A stretch of 64,000 nt of DNA from Alphaproteobacteria bacterium. GTDB taxonomy: Bacteria; Pseudomonadota; Alphaproteobacteria; Micropepsales; Micropepsaceae. The notes under the pieces were generated by a model. That model was not told the origin of the DNA. It did not search any database and worked only from the letters and a program-made list of their open reading frames with translations. The DNA is taken from NCBI GenBank assembly GCA_021325375.1, contig JAJPHG010000037.1, positions 62,001 to 126,000 of the forward strand, written 5' to 3'. Position 1 is the stretch's first letter. Each line of letters begins with the position of its first letter. Below, one piece after another: positions 8,881 through 18,415 of the stretch. A program made the position numbers and the translations under genes.

Positions 8881-9270
8881 CGCTGAACTCCCCCACCCAA
8901 GATAGCACCCTCCACGCCTCCTTTTGCAATCGATGTTTGTGTACCGCGCGCAACAGGGGGCGGATTTGCGCGCCCCTCGGTTGACTTCGCGCGATTCCGG
9001 GCGTACCCACTCGGCGTCCTCCGGCATGGGGCCGGGCGGCACCTTGAGAGAACCGATGCGCTGCAGTGTCACGAAATTCGTGCTTGGCCTCGCCGCCCCT
9101 TCGGGCGCGGCGGTTGCCGCACCGGCTCGCGAGGAGAACGCGCTTTAGGGAAACCTGATCCGTTCTGACGTTCACCCCTCCCGAGCCCGGCTTTGGAGGG
9201 TTTTTTTTGTATCTCGCGTATGCCCTTCGTGAAGCCGGGCCCGGGCCCTAGACAAAGAAATGCCCGTGTC
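8881..9270. other. Intergenic region ending in an orphan terminator
   Basis: 390 bases separate the Crp-type gene from the divergent MATE gene. No open frame here has family features. A strong plus-strand terminator lies at 9176-9208, so a short plus-strand transcript may be made from this space. Confidence 0.5.
9176..9208 (+). terminator. Intrinsic terminator with no assigned gene
   Basis: A hairpin with arms CCCTCC (9176-9181) and GGAGGG (9195-9200), an inner AGC/GCT pairing, and eight consecutive T (9201-9208) directly after it. It reads on the plus strand, but the only annotated gene upstream is on the minus strand. It therefore either ends an unannotated small RNA or shields the MATE gene from read-through. 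Confidence 0.8.
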
Positions 9271-10677
9271 ATGACTGCTGAACTTGTAGAGATCGATCTC
9301 GCCCATGCCGGCCGTCGCGTCGAAGGCCACGGTCTGCAGGCCTGGTTCGACGAAGCCGGCGAGACGCTGAAGCTCGCCCTGCCCCTGATCTTCACCCAGG
9401 TCGCGCAGATGGCGATCATGACGACCGACGTCATCATGCTCGGCCGCGTGGGCGAGACCGCGCTCGCGTCGTCGGCGCTCGGCATCACCGTCTTCTTCTT
9501 CTGCTGGCTCTTCGCCGCGGGTCCCGTCGCGGCCGTGGCCCCGATGATCGCCCATATCCTGGGCGCCAACCCCAATGACCGCGCGGGTGTACGCTCCGTC
9601 GTGCGCATGGGCTTCTGGGCGGTGACGATCGTGTCGCTGCCCTTGATCGGACTGATGCTGTTCACCAAACCGGTGATGCTGCTCCTGCATCAAAGGCCCG
9701 AGCTCGCGGCCGGCGCGGGGCAGTTCACGGCGGCGCTGTGCATCGGGCTGCCCTTCTCGCTGTTCTACCAGGTGCTGCGCAACTTCTCGACGGCGCTGGG
9801 GCGGCCGCTTGCGCCGATGGTCGTCATGGTCGCGGGCATCGCGTTCAACTTCGCGGGCGACTACGCCCTGATCTTCGGCCATTTCGGCATGCCGAAACTG
9901 GGGCTGACGGGCGCCGCCATCGCCAGCGCCTCGTCCTACACCTTCCAGTTCCTGGCATTGCTCGCGGTCGTGCTCGCCACGCCGAAGCTGCGCGACTATC
10001 GCATCTTCCGCCGCTTCTTCCGGCCGCATTGGGAGAAGCTCGCGGAGGTGTTCCGGCTCGGCATGCCGATCGGCCTGACCATGATGTTCGAGGCGATGCT
10101 GTTCAATTCGGCCACCCTGATGATGGGGACGTTCGGGGCAGCGAGTGTCGCCGCGCATCAGATATCGATGAACGTGCCGTCGAACACCTTCATGTGGCCG
10201 CTCGGCATCGCGATGGCGTCCACGATCCGCGTCGGGCTGGCGGCGGGCGCGGGCGACCGCGAGGGCGTGCGCCGCGCGGGATACACCGCGCTCGGGCTGG
10301 CGGTGCTGTTCATGGCGGCCATGAGCGTGGTCTTGGCGCTGTTTCCGCGCCAGATCGCCGAGCTCTATTTCGCCTCCGATTCGGCCCAGAGCGCCGAAGC
10401 CATAGCGCTGGCCACCGTCTTCCTGCGCGTGGCCGCGGCGTTCCAGATCTTCGACGGGCTGCAGGTCGTGGCCGCGCTGTCGCTGCGCGGGCTCAAGGAC
10501 GCGCGCGCCCCGATGTGGATCGCCGGCGCGTCATATTGGCTTGCCGGCTTCCCGGTCTGCGTCCTGCTCGGTTTCGGGCTGCACATGGCCGGACTGGGCA
10601 TCTGGATCGGGCTCGCCTTCGCGCTGTTCGTGGCGGCGGTGACCATGTGCTGGCGCTTCTGGTACTTGAGCCGCTGA
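9271..10677 (+). CDS. MATE family efflux transporter
   Basis: A 468-residue inner-membrane transporter with about twelve hydrophobic segments in two related halves, as in multidrug and toxin extrusion proteins that use Na+ or H+ antiport. The N-terminal LKLALPLIFTQVAQMAIMTTDVIMLGRVG is the typical first half opening; the second half repeats it with FRLGMPIGLTMMFEAMLF. The start at 9271 is chosen because it precedes the first amphipathic helix. The ribosome site is weak. The acyl-AMP ligase gene follows 99 bases downstream on the same strand; a link to export of its product is only a guess. Confidence 0.92.
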   Translation: MTAELVEIDLAHAGRRVEGHGLQAWFDEAGETLKLALPLIFTQVAQMAIMTTDVIMLGRVGETALASSALGITVFFFCWLFAAGPVAAVAPMIAHILGANPNDRAGVRSVVRMGFWAVTIVSLPLIGLMLFTKPVMLLLHQRPELAAGAGQFTAALCIGLPFSLFYQVLRNFSTALGRPLAPMVVMVAGIAFNFAGDYALIFGHFGMPKLGLTGAAIASASSYTFQFLALLAVVLATPKLRDYRIFRRFFRPHWEKLAEVFRLGMPIGLTMMFEAMLFNSATLMMGTFGAASVAAHQISMNVPSNTFMWPLGIAMASTIRVGLAAGAGDREGVRRAGYTALGLAVLFMAAMSVVLALFPRQIAELYFASDSAQSAEAIALATVFLRVAAAFQIFDGLQVVAALSLRGLKDARAPMWIAGASYWLAGFPVCVLLGFGLHMAGLGIWIGLAFALFVAAVTMCWRFWYLSR

Positions 10678-10776
10678 GCCAGAGGCGGCGGGCATGTCCT
10701 TGCATTTCCTGTAATCTTGCCCGCCGCCCGGTCGGCATGCCAAGTAGACCGGGGAACGACAAACGGCCTTGGGTAG

Positions 10777-13746
10777 ATGAATCAACACCGGGAGGTATCC
10801 GCGCTGGACAGTAGGCGCCTGCCTCGATTCACCTTCATCGATGACGACGGCAAGGAGGAAAGCGTCGCGCTGTCCTCCGAAACCGCCCGCATCCGCGCCA
10901 TCGCCAAGCGGCTCGGCGCGAAGGCCGCGCCGGGAACCGTCACCGGCCTCGCCTACCGTTCGGGGCGGGAACTGGTGACGAACTGGCTGGCCTGCCTCGT
11001 CGCGGGCCTGCGCCCCCTCATCCTGCAATATCCGACCCGCAAGCAGAGCCGGGCCTATTGGTCGGACTCCATCCGCAACACCATCGCGATCGCCGGAATC
11101 GGCGCGATCGTCAGCGACGCGAACTGTGCCGAGATCCTGCGCGAAAGCGGTGTCGAGGTCGCGATCGTCTCGCAGGACGAGCTCGCGGATGTGAAGGGCA
11201 AGGACGCGACCGCCTTCAGCCTTTGCGATTTCTCGATCATACAGCTCTCGTCGGGGACGACCGGCCATCGCAAGGCCATCGAGTTCAGCGCCACGCAGCT
11301 TTTCGCGCATGTGCGCGACTTCGACGCCTCGCTCGCGCTGGGGCCGCAGGACCGGATCGCGTCCTGGCTGCCGCTCTATCACGACATGGGCTACATCGCC
11401 TGCTTCGTCATGCCGATGCTCTTAGGCGTCGACGTGGTGATGATGGATCCGATGAGCTGGGTGCGGAAGCCGCATTTCCTGTTCGACGCCATCGAGCGTC
11501 ACACGGCGACCGTCTGCTACATGCCCAATTTCGGCTTCGAGGTGATGGCACGGCTCGAGCCGCGGCGCCTGCCCTGCATGCGCTGGTGGATCAGCTGCTC
11601 GGAGCCGGTGTCGCCGCACACGGCGCGCAAGTTCGTCGACGTCACGGGCGCGGCCCCCGACAGCTTCGCGCCCTGTTACGCGATGGCGGAGAACGTGTTC
11701 GCCGTCAGCCTGCGCCGCGGACTTGCGACGCGCGAGATCGACGGCGTCGAGGTCGTCTCCTGCGGCGGCGCGATCACCGGTGTCGAGATCAAGGAGGTTG
11801 ACGGCGAGATCTGGGTGAAGAGCCCCGCTTCGCTCGTCTCCTATATGGGCGGCGGCGACATCCGCGACGCCGACGGGTTCTATCCGACGGGCGATCTGGG
11901 GCAATTGATCGACGGCGAGCTGTTCGTCACCGGCCGCAAGCAGGATCTGGTGATCCAGGCCGGCCGCAAATACATGCTCTCCGACATCGACCTCGCGCTG
12001 AACCGTCTGTTTCCCTGGATCAAGGGACGCGCGGCCGCGGTGCAGGTCTACGACGCGCGGCTCGGCACGCAGAAGCCGCAGGTGCTCATCGAAGCGGACG
12101 ACTTCTTCCTGCGCCGCGACCAGGCCGACATCGCCAAGGCGCTCCGGGAGGCAACGGCCCTCGACCACGTCGGAATCGAATTCGTGCCGCCGCGCTTCCT
12201 CACCAAGACGTCGTCGGGCAAGTTCAACCGCAAGAAATCGGCCGCCGACTGGATCCTGGCCGGACAAATGCGCCAAAGCCGCCGCGGCCGCGTCGATCCG
12301 GTCGAAGACCTGCGCCAGTCCTTCCCGCATGTCGACCGGGAGAAGCCCGTCGAGGAGATGCTGGATTCGCTCTCGCTCGAATTGCTGCGGATCGTGCTCA
12401 CCGGAACGGGCGTCGCCTATGACGGCAAATGGACGCTGGCGCAATTCGCCGAGGCGCTTTCCGCGGCCAAGGACGCGCCGGAAGCGGACGCGCCCGATAC
12501 GATCCGCATCGTGTCGCTCGCGGACCGCGCGAACTTCGCGCTTCTGCGCGACGAGGACATCGACAGGATCTCGCGCAAGCTGGGCATGCCGGTGACCTTC
12601 GAGCATATCTGCCTGCCGCCGTCGCCGGTGATCCTTTCCGATCTCATCTTCCACGACTATTTCCAGGCCCGCGCGGAGAGCGGCAATTTCGCGGCCGTCG
12701 AGCGCGCCGTCGCGGCTCTCAGATCGGCCAGCGCCATCATCGTCGACGACGCCGCGGAGATGTTCATCAGCGGCGGGCAGTCCTATGGCGTGCTCTCCCA
12801 CAACCTCGAGCGCGATCCGGCCTGCGACTTCATCAGCGTCCGCTGGCAGCGCTATCCGCAATACCACGACACGCTGCCGCTCACCTTCGTCGCGGGCGTG
12901 GATCTCGCCTTCGAGCATCGCACCAAGGTGCTCGACATGCTGAGCGCGTATCTGAAGACGCCGATCTTCAAGATCGCTCTCGTGCAGGGCTTTGATGCAT
13001 TCACCGAGGAATGGGACTACCGCTCCAACACCGAAGGCGGCAAGAAGGCCAGGCGCCTCGATCCGAAGCAGTTCGCGCGCGCCTTCCTCAAATGGGTGAA
13101 CCGCCAGCGCAAGCCGCTCAAGGCGTTTCCGACGGTGGCCGCCGAGAAGATCCAGAGAAACGACCTCGGCCATTTCTGCTCCCACGTCGTAGCCAAGGAC
13201 GCCATCGAGGCCGTGGTCTCGAAATTCGACAGCTTCTGCGTCGCGGGCCAGCACTCGAGCGTGCCCTATCTGCGCGAGGAGATAGAGCGCCAAGGCAAGC
13301 CTTACGTGTATGCGTCGAGCTATTCGCGCGAGGTGCTGGATCAGTTGCCGCAGGACTACGACTGCCTTGTGATCTGCGGCGCCCAGGGCGAATACGAATT
13401 GGACAAGCCGACGGTCGCGTTGATGCGCGCATCCAAGGAATGGCGGATGCGCAACATCGACGATCGCGAGCTGGCGGGCGTGCCGTTCAACATCCACTGG
13501 AAGCGCGTTGCCCCCACCGGCACGGACTGGTTCTATCCGTTCCCGATCGACCGCGAGACCAACGTCGCCCATATCGATGATGCGCGGAACGCGCACAAGC
13601 CGGCGCGGCAGGCCGAAATCGCAAACCGGCAGCGGACGCAGGAAGAGCGCCGCGCGCAAAAAGCCGAAAAGGCGCGGCTGAAGGAAGAGCGTGCGGCGAA
13701 ACACGCTTTGCGCAAGCGCCGCAAATCGGCGGAAGATGAGGAATAA
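10777..13746 (+). CDS. Multidomain acyl-AMP ligase with carrier-like segment and unknown C-terminal half
   Basis: A 989-residue protein. Residues about 1-490 form an adenylating enzyme of the fatty acyl-AMP ligase type: SSGTTG at 158-163, LPLYHDMGY at 198-206, YAMAE at 301-305, PTGDLG at 370-375 and KTSSGKFNRKK at 477-487 with the catalytic lysine. Residues about 505-565 look like a small helical acyl/peptidyl carrier domain, with EEMLDSLSLELL at 526-537 matching the DSL phosphopantetheine motif (Ser531). Residues about 575-935 match nothing I know. The last 55 residues are a highly charged helix. The ATG at 10777 has a weak ribosome site, while GGGAGG lies just inside the frame, so the true start may be a few codons later. 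The architecture suggests activation of an acyl group and loading onto its own carrier. Confidence 0.8.
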   Translation: MNQHREVSALDSRRLPRFTFIDDDGKEESVALSSETARIRAIAKRLGAKAAPGTVTGLAYRSGRELVTNWLACLVAGLRPLILQYPTRKQSRAYWSDSIRNTIAIAGIGAIVSDANCAEILRESGVEVAIVSQDELADVKGKDATAFSLCDFSIIQLSSGTTGHRKAIEFSATQLFAHVRDFDASLALGPQDRIASWLPLYHDMGYIACFVMPMLLGVDVVMMDPMSWVRKPHFLFDAIERHTATVCYMPNFGFEVMARLEPRRLPCMRWWISCSEPVSPHTARKFVDVTGAAPDSFAPCYAMAENVFAVSLRRGLATREIDGVEVVSCGGAITGVEIKEVDGEIWVKSPASLVSYMGGGDIRDADGFYPTGDLGQLIDGELFVTGRKQDLVIQAGRKYMLSDIDLALNRLFPWIKGRAAAVQVYDARLGTQKPQVLIEADDFFLRRDQADIAKALREATALDHVGIEFVPPRFLTKTSSGKFNRKKSAADWILAGQMRQSRRGRVDPVEDLRQSFPHVDREKPVEEMLDSLSLELLRIVLTGTGVAYDGKWTLAQFAEALSAAKDAPEADAPDTIRIVSLADRANFALLRDEDIDRISRKLGMPVTFEHICLPPSPVILSDLIFHDYFQARAESGNFAAVERAVAALRSASAIIVDDAAEMFISGGQSYGVLSHNLERDPACDFISVRWQRYPQYHDTLPLTFVAGVDLAFEHRTKVLDMLSAYLKTPIFKIALVQGFDAFTEEWDYRSNTEGGKKARRLDPKQFARAFLKWVNRQRKPLKAFPTVAAEKIQRNDLGHFCSHVVAKDAIEAVVSKFDSFCVAGQHSSVPYLREEIERQGKPYVYASSYSREVLDQLPQDYDCLVICGAQGEYELDKPTVALMRASKEWRMRNIDDRELAGVPFNIHWKRVAPTGTDWFYPFPIDRETNVAHIDDARNAHKPARQAEIANRQRTQEERRAQKAEKARLKEERAAKHALRKRRKSAEDEE

Positions 13747-13767
13747 ACTTCTCGGAAGGGCACGCCG

Positions 13768-15339
13768 ATGTTCGATTTTTCGCGGCTGAAATCCGTCGCC
13801 GATATCAGCCGGGTGCACGCGGCCGAACGGCCGGACGCCACCGCGCTCGATTTCAAGGACCGCCGCACGACCTATCGCGAGCTCGACGAGCGCGCCAGCC
13901 GCGTGGCGCAGGGGCTTGCCGGCCTCGGCCAGAAGCCCGGCGCGCGCGTGGGTTATCTCGGCAGGAATTGCGACCGCTATTTCGAGGTGCTGCTGGGCGC
14001 CTTCAAGGCGCGCGCGGTGATCGTCGGCGTGAACTGGCGCCTCGCCCCGCCCGAGATCGCCTATGTGCTCAATGACGCGGGCTGCGAGGCGATCTTCGTC
14101 GGCCTTGAGTACTACGCGATCGTCGAGAAAATCCTTGCCGACTGTCCCAAGCTCCGCCACGTGATCGCGATGGACGGCGGCCACCCTTCCTGGCCGTCTT
14201 ATGAGACCTGGCGCGACGCGCAGCAGACGCGCGATCCCATGCTGTCCGTGGGGCCGGGGGACGACGTGATCCAGCTCTACACCTCGGGCACGACCGGACA
14301 TCCCAAGGGCGTGCAACTGACCAACGCGAACTACCTTTCGATCTTCTCCTGCCTCGGCAGCGCGCCGCTCGGCCGCTACGAGCCGGAGGACGTCGTGCTG
14401 ATCGCGATGCCGTTCTTCCACGTCGCGGGCGTGAACATCGGCCTGCTCGCGCTGGCGCAGGGCGCGCAGGGCATCGTGCTGGGAGAGACCGATCCGGCCG
14501 AGATCCTGCGCCTGATCGGCGAGAAGAAGGTCTCTTACGCGTTCCTGGTGCCGGCGCTGATCCTGTTCGTGCTGCAGAACCCGGCTGCGGCGGCCACGGA
14601 TTTCTCCTCGCTCAAAAACATCTCCTATGGCGCCTCGCCGATATCGGACGAAGTGCTGCTGCGCGCCAAAGAGGTCTTCGGCTGCGAGTTCCTGCAGGTC
14701 TACGGCCTGACCGAGACGACGGGCGGCGGCACGTTCCTTCTGCCCGAGGACCACGAGCCCGCGCGCGGCAAGCTGCGCTCCTGCGGCAGGCCCGCGCCCG
14801 GCCACGAGATCCGCGTGGTCGGCGGCAACGGCGAACCGGTGCCCATGGGCGAGGTCGGCGAGATCCAGATCCGCTCGGGCAACGTCATGAAGGGCTATTG
14901 GAACAAGGCCGACGCCACCGCCAAGGCGATCTGCGGCGAGGGCTGGTTCTCGACCGGCGACGCCGGGTTCTTCGACGAGGACGGCTATCTCTACATTCAC
15001 GACCGCGTGAAGGACATGATCGTGTCGGGGGGCGAGAACATCTATCCGGCCGAGGTCGAGAACGCGATCATGGGCCATCCGGGGGTGGCCGACGTCGCCG
15101 TGATCGGGGTGCCGGACGAGCGCTGGGGCGAGGCCGTGAAGGCGATTGTGGTTAAGAAACCGGGGGTTGCGCCCGCCCCTTCCGACATCATCGCCCATGC
15201 CCGCGAGCGCATCGCCGGCTACAAATTGCCCAAATCCGTGGACTTCATAGACGCCCTGCCCCGCAACCCGTCGGGCAAGGTCCTGAGACGGGAACTACGC
15301 GAGCCCTATTGGGAAGGGCGCGAGAGGCGAGTAAACTAG
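13768..15339 (+). CDS. Acyl-CoA synthetase (long-chain fatty-acid--CoA ligase family)
   Basis: A 523-residue AMP-forming ligase that activates a carboxylic acid and transfers it to CoA. Motifs in order: YTSGTTGHPKGVQLTN at about 171-186, MPFFHVAG, YGLTETTGGG, STGDAG, DRVKDMIVSGGENIYPAEVE and the C-terminal NPSGKVLRREL with the catalytic lysine. It starts 21 bases after the multidomain ligase, with GGAAGGGC upstream, so the two are probably in one transcript. It may supply or recycle acyl-CoA for the same pathway, but this is inferred from proximity. The chain length cannot be told. Confidence 0.92.
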   Translation: MFDFSRLKSVADISRVHAAERPDATALDFKDRRTTYRELDERASRVAQGLAGLGQKPGARVGYLGRNCDRYFEVLLGAFKARAVIVGVNWRLAPPEIAYVLNDAGCEAIFVGLEYYAIVEKILADCPKLRHVIAMDGGHPSWPSYETWRDAQQTRDPMLSVGPGDDVIQLYTSGTTGHPKGVQLTNANYLSIFSCLGSAPLGRYEPEDVVLIAMPFFHVAGVNIGLLALAQGAQGIVLGETDPAEILRLIGEKKVSYAFLVPALILFVLQNPAAAATDFSSLKNISYGASPISDEVLLRAKEVFGCEFLQVYGLTETTGGGTFLLPEDHEPARGKLRSCGRPAPGHEIRVVGGNGEPVPMGEVGEIQIRSGNVMKGYWNKADATAKAICGEGWFSTGDAGFFDEDGYLYIHDRVKDMIVSGGENIYPAEVENAIMGHPGVADVAVIGVPDERWGEAVKAIVVKKPGVAPAPSDIIAHARERIAGYKLPKSVDFIDALPRNPSGKVLRRELREPYWEGRERRVN

Positions 15340-15375
15340 ACTCACGGCTTAGCCTGAGCCGGGGAGGACAAGGCG

Positions 15376-15840
15376 ATGGTCAGGATCGGAATCGGGAGTG
15401 CGGTTTTGCTCGGCACGGCGCTGATGGCGGCGCCCGTCGTCGCGCAGACGCCGAACCCGAACGCCAAGTTCACGCAGATCGTCCCGCCCGAGAACAACAC
15501 CGAGGCGGTGCCCGATCTCGCGCCCGGCGACGACGTCGCCATCGCCTGCGACGCGATCGAGCGCGTGGCCGATCCTTCCGACGTGCGCGTGGTGCTGACG
15601 ATCGCCGCCCTGCCCGGCGACAAGTCGCCCGGCTACAAGAAGATCCTGGCGCTCAACGAGAAGGTCACCGGCAGCGCGGTGCACCTGAAGGTGCCCGACG
15701 CGCCCGATCTCGAGAACCACACGGTGAACCTGAGCGTCTATGTGGTCGACACCGGCCACAGCAACGACTGCGAAGCAGGCCAGTACCGCATCGTCCAGAC
15801 GCCCGCCGTCGTCGCCGTGCCCCCGAAGAACCCGGGGTAG
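15376..15840 (+). CDS. Secreted protein of unknown function
   Basis: A 154-residue protein with a clear Sec signal peptide: basic MVRIG, a hydrophobic core and AxA before the cleavage site (PVVAQ). The mature part is beta-rich in appearance, with two cysteines (in AIACDA and NDCEAG) that may pair in the periplasm. GGGAGGAC stands before the ATG. It follows the acyl-CoA synthetase by 36 bases. I do not recognise the family. Confidence 0.65.
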   Translation: MVRIGIGSAVLLGTALMAAPVVAQTPNPNAKFTQIVPPENNTEAVPDLAPGDDVAIACDAIERVADPSDVRVVLTIAALPGDKSPGYKKILALNEKVTGSAVHLKVPDAPDLENHTVNLSVYVVDTGHSNDCEAGQYRIVQTPAVVAVPPKNPG

Positions 15841-15854
15841 TACAACAATCTAAA

Positions 15855-15959
15855 TTGTCATCCCGGCCGAGCGCAGCGAGTGCCGGGACCCAGCGTGCCG
15901 CTTGAACCCTGGGTCCCGGCCCTGCGCGATGCTTCCGCATCGCTTGGCCGGGATGACAA
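15855..15959. repeat. Inverted repeat of the TCATCCCGG family, copy 1
   Basis: The ends are perfect inverted 14-mers, TTGTCATCCCGGCC and GGCCGGGATGACAA, and a second pairing (CCGGGACCCAG with CTGGGTCCCGG) lies inside. A related copy is at 18308-18404, on the far side of ubiB-ubiE. It lies between convergent genes and could serve as a two-way terminator. Confidence 0.85.
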
Positions 15960-15966
15960 GTTGGGA

Positions 15967-17538
15967 TTACAGCAACACCACCGCCAAAATCCCCACCGCG
16001 CTCGCCGCCGTGATCCACAGCGCGATGCGCACGTGGCGCGTGCGCGTGATCTGCGCTTCCGCGATGGCGCGCGCGGTGTCGGGATGCAGGCGCAAGCCGC
16101 CGTCGGCGAGCATGTTCGAGACGTTCTCGGCGTTGCGCAGAAGCTGAGGCAGGTCGCGTGCCAGGCGGCCGAGCGCGCTCATCCCCTCGCCCACCTCGCG
16201 CAAGCGCGCCTCCGGCCCGATCTGCTGGATCATCCAGCGCTCGACGACGGGCCGCGTCGTCTCCCAGATGTCGAAATCGGGATCGAGCGAGCGCGCGACG
16301 CCCTCGACCACGACCATCGTCTTCTGCATCAGCACCAGTTGCGGCTGCGCCTGCATGTCGAAGCGGCGCGTGGTCTCGAACAATTGCTGCAGCAGCCGCG
16401 CCATCGACAGGTCGCGCACCGACTTGCCGAAGATCGGCTCGCCGATCGCGCGCAGGGCCTGGGCGAAGGTCTCCAGCGAGTGGTGCGGCGGCACGAAGCC
16501 GACGTCGAAATGGATCTGCGCCACGCGCTCATAGTCGCGCGCCAGGAACCCGGCCAGCGTTTCGGCCATGAAGCGTCGCATGGTCGGGTCGAGCCGCCCC
16601 ATGATGCCGAAATCGACCGCGACCAGGCGTCCCTGCGCATCGACAAACAGGTTCCCCTGATGCATGTCGGCGTGGAAGAAGCCGTCGCGCAGCGCCTGCT
16701 GCACGAAGCTGCGCACCACGACCTCGGCGATGTGCTTGGGATCGTGCCCCGCCGCTTTCAGCGCCTCGACGTCGCGCACGGGGATGCCGTCGATCCATTC
16801 GCTGGTCAGCACCCGGCCCGAGGTGCGGTCCCAGTCGATGGCAGGCACGCGGAAATCGATGTCCGCCTTGGTGCGCTGCGCGAGCTCCGACGCCGCGGCG
16901 CCTTCCATGCGCAGGTCGAGCTCCAGCGCGACCGAGACCGCGATGGTCTCGACCACGGCTATGGGACGCAGACGGCGCGCCTCCTTCGAGACGCGCTCGG
17001 CGATGCGCGCGGCGAGCGCGAGCGCGGAAAGATCGCGCGCGAATTCCTGCTCGATGCCGGGCCGGAGCACCTTCACCGCGACGGGGCGCGGCGGGTCGTC
17101 GGCGGTCTCGGCTTTGTGAACTTGCGCGATCGACGCGGCAGCCACGGGCTCGCCGAAAGATGAGAACATCGCCGCGAGCGGCCTGCCGAGATCGCGCTCG
17201 ACGGCGGCTTTCGCGTCATCGGTCGGGAAAGGCGGCAGGCGATCCTGCAGCTGGCCGAGCGCGAGCGCGATGTCGTCGCCGACGAGATCGGGACGCGTCG
17301 CCAGCACCTGGCCGAGCTTGACGTGCGCCGGCCCGAGGCTCTCCAGCGCGCGCGCGAGCCTTTGTCCGGGTGGCAGGTCGCGGTCTTTCTTCGGGCCCAG
17401 GCCCAGCATGAAGCGCGCGAACTTCGCCGATGCCGGCATCGCGTCCAGGAACTCGCGCGGCACCAGCGCGTCGTGCTTCGCCAGCGTGCGGGCGATATGG
17501 ATGAGACGGAAGAAATCTCCGAACATCATATCCGCCAC
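15967..17538 (-). CDS. ubiB: Ubiquinone biosynthesis accessory kinase-like protein UbiB
   Basis: A 523-residue atypical protein-kinase-like ATPase required for ubiquinone assembly at the inner membrane. The family hallmarks are present: [19 protein letters not shown] with the KxGQ motif at about 70-85, the alanine-rich nucleotide loop [12 protein letters not shown], and catalytic-loop residues in [14 protein letters not shown] and [12 protein letters not shown]. Two hydrophobic helices at the C-terminus anchor it. It overlaps the end of ubiE by 13 bases on the same strand, so the two are translated from one message. Confidence 0.96.
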   Translation of the reverse strand: MADMMFGDFFRLIHIARTLAKHDALVPREFLDAMPASAKFARFMLGLGPKKDRDLPPGQRLARALESLGPAHVKLGQVLATRPDLVGDDIALALGQLQDRLPPFPTDDAKAAVERDLGRPLAAMFSSFGEPVAAASIAQVHKAETADDPPRPVAVKVLRPGIEQEFARDLSALALAARIAERVSKEARRLRPIAVVETIAVSVALELDLRMEGAAASELAQRTKADIDFRVPAIDWDRTSGRVLTSEWIDGIPVRDVEALKAAGHDPKHIAEVVVRSFVQQALRDGFFHADMHQGNLFVDAQGRLVAVDFGIMGRLDPTMRRFMAETLAGFLARDYERVAQIHFDVGFVPPHHSLETFAQALRAIGEPIFGKSVRDLSMARLLQQLFETTRRFDMQAQPQLVLMQKTMVVVEGVARSLDPDFDIWETTRPVVERWMIQQIGPEARLREVGEGMSALGRLARDLPQLLRNAENVSNMLADGGLRLHPDTARAIAEAQITRTRHVRIALWITAASAVGILAVVLL

Positions 17539-18287
17539 GCCGAATGCATCGCGGCGATGCCGCCGGTCAGGTTGCGCACCTTCACGCGCGCCAGCCCCGC
17601 CTTCTCGATCATCCGCGCGAATTCCTTTTGCGGCGGGAAGCGGCGGATGCTTTCGGCGAGATAGCGATAGGCCTCCGCGTCGCCCGCCACCATCTGACCG
17701 ATACGCGGCAGCACGCTCATCGAATAGACGTCATAGAGCGCATCGAGCCCCGGCGCCTCGACGCGCGAGAATTCCAGGCAGAGGAACCGGCCGCCGGGCT
17801 TGAGCACGCGGCGTGCTTCCGTCAGCGCCCGGTCGATATGCGTCACGTTGCGGATGCCGAACGCGATCGTATAGGCGTCCACGCTCGCATCGGGGATCGG
17901 CAGCTTCTCGGCATCGCCGCAGATCCAGGAGATCGCGTGCTCGCCCCGCGCCTGCGCACGACGCACGCCTTCGCCCAACATGTCCGCATTGATGTCGCAG
18001 ACGGCGATCTGCGCCTCGCCGCCGCGTTTGCGCGCGGCGTCCGCGATGCGGAACGCGATGTCGCCCGTGCCGCCCGCGACGTCCAGGAAGCTCTGCCCTG
18101 GGCGTGGGTCGAGCCACTCCACCATCACGTCTTTCCACAGCCGGTGGATGCCGCCCGACATCAGGTCGTTCATCAAATCGTAGCGCCGCGCCACCGAGGA
18201 GAACACCTCGCGCACGAGGCCTTCCTTCTCGGCTTCCGGCACGTCGCGGTAGCCGAAAGAGGCGGTGGATGAATCGGCATTGCTCAT
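17526..18287 (-). CDS. ubiE: Demethylmenaquinone/2-methoxy-6-polyprenyl-1,4-benzoquinol methyltransferase UbiE
   Basis: A 253-residue class I SAM methyltransferase that carries out the C-methylation step of ubiquinone synthesis. [23 protein letters not shown]...[17 protein letters not shown] is the UbiE N-terminal signature, [16 protein letters not shown] is the SAM-binding motif I, and [32 protein letters not shown] is the typical C-terminal block. It is the first gene of the ubiE-ubiB operon and lies back-to-back with mutM, an order common in alphaproteobacteria. Confidence 0.97.
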   Translation of the reverse strand: MSNADSSTASFGYRDVPEAEKEGLVREVFSSVARRYDLMNDLMSGGIHRLWKDVMVEWLDPRPGQSFLDVAGGTGDIAFRIADAARKRGGEAQIAVCDINADMLGEGVRRAQARGEHAISWICGDAEKLPIPDASVDAYTIAFGIRNVTHIDRALTEARRVLKPGGRFLCLEFSRVEAPGLDALYDVYSMSVLPRIGQMVAGDAEAYRYLAESIRRFPPQKEFARMIEKAGLARVKVRNLTGGIAAMHSAWRI

Positions 18288-18307
18288 TGCGGCGCACGAT
18301 ACACTAA

Positions 18308-18404
18308 TGTCATCCCGGATGCGTAGCGCAGCGAAGCAGTCCGGGACCCACCGTGACGTTTCGCCATGGGTCCCGGCTCTGCGCTTCGCTTGGCCGGGAT
18401 GACA
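18308..18404. repeat. Inverted repeat of the TCATCCCGG family, copy 2
   Basis: TGTCATCCCGG at the left end pairs with CCGGGATGACA at the right, with the inner pair CCGGGACCCA/TGGGTCCCGG, as in the copy at 15855-15959. It fills the divergent ubiE-mutM space, so any promoter for mutM must lie within or very near it. Confidence 0.85.
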
Positions 18405-18415
18405 GGATTTAAGGA

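Noticed and set aside
11422..15198. A 1258-codon open frame on the minus strand opposite the two ligase genes
   Set aside because: It is antisense to two genes with complete motif sets, and its sequence is rich in Arg, Asp, Gly and His without domain patterns, which is typical of shadow frames in GC-rich DNA.
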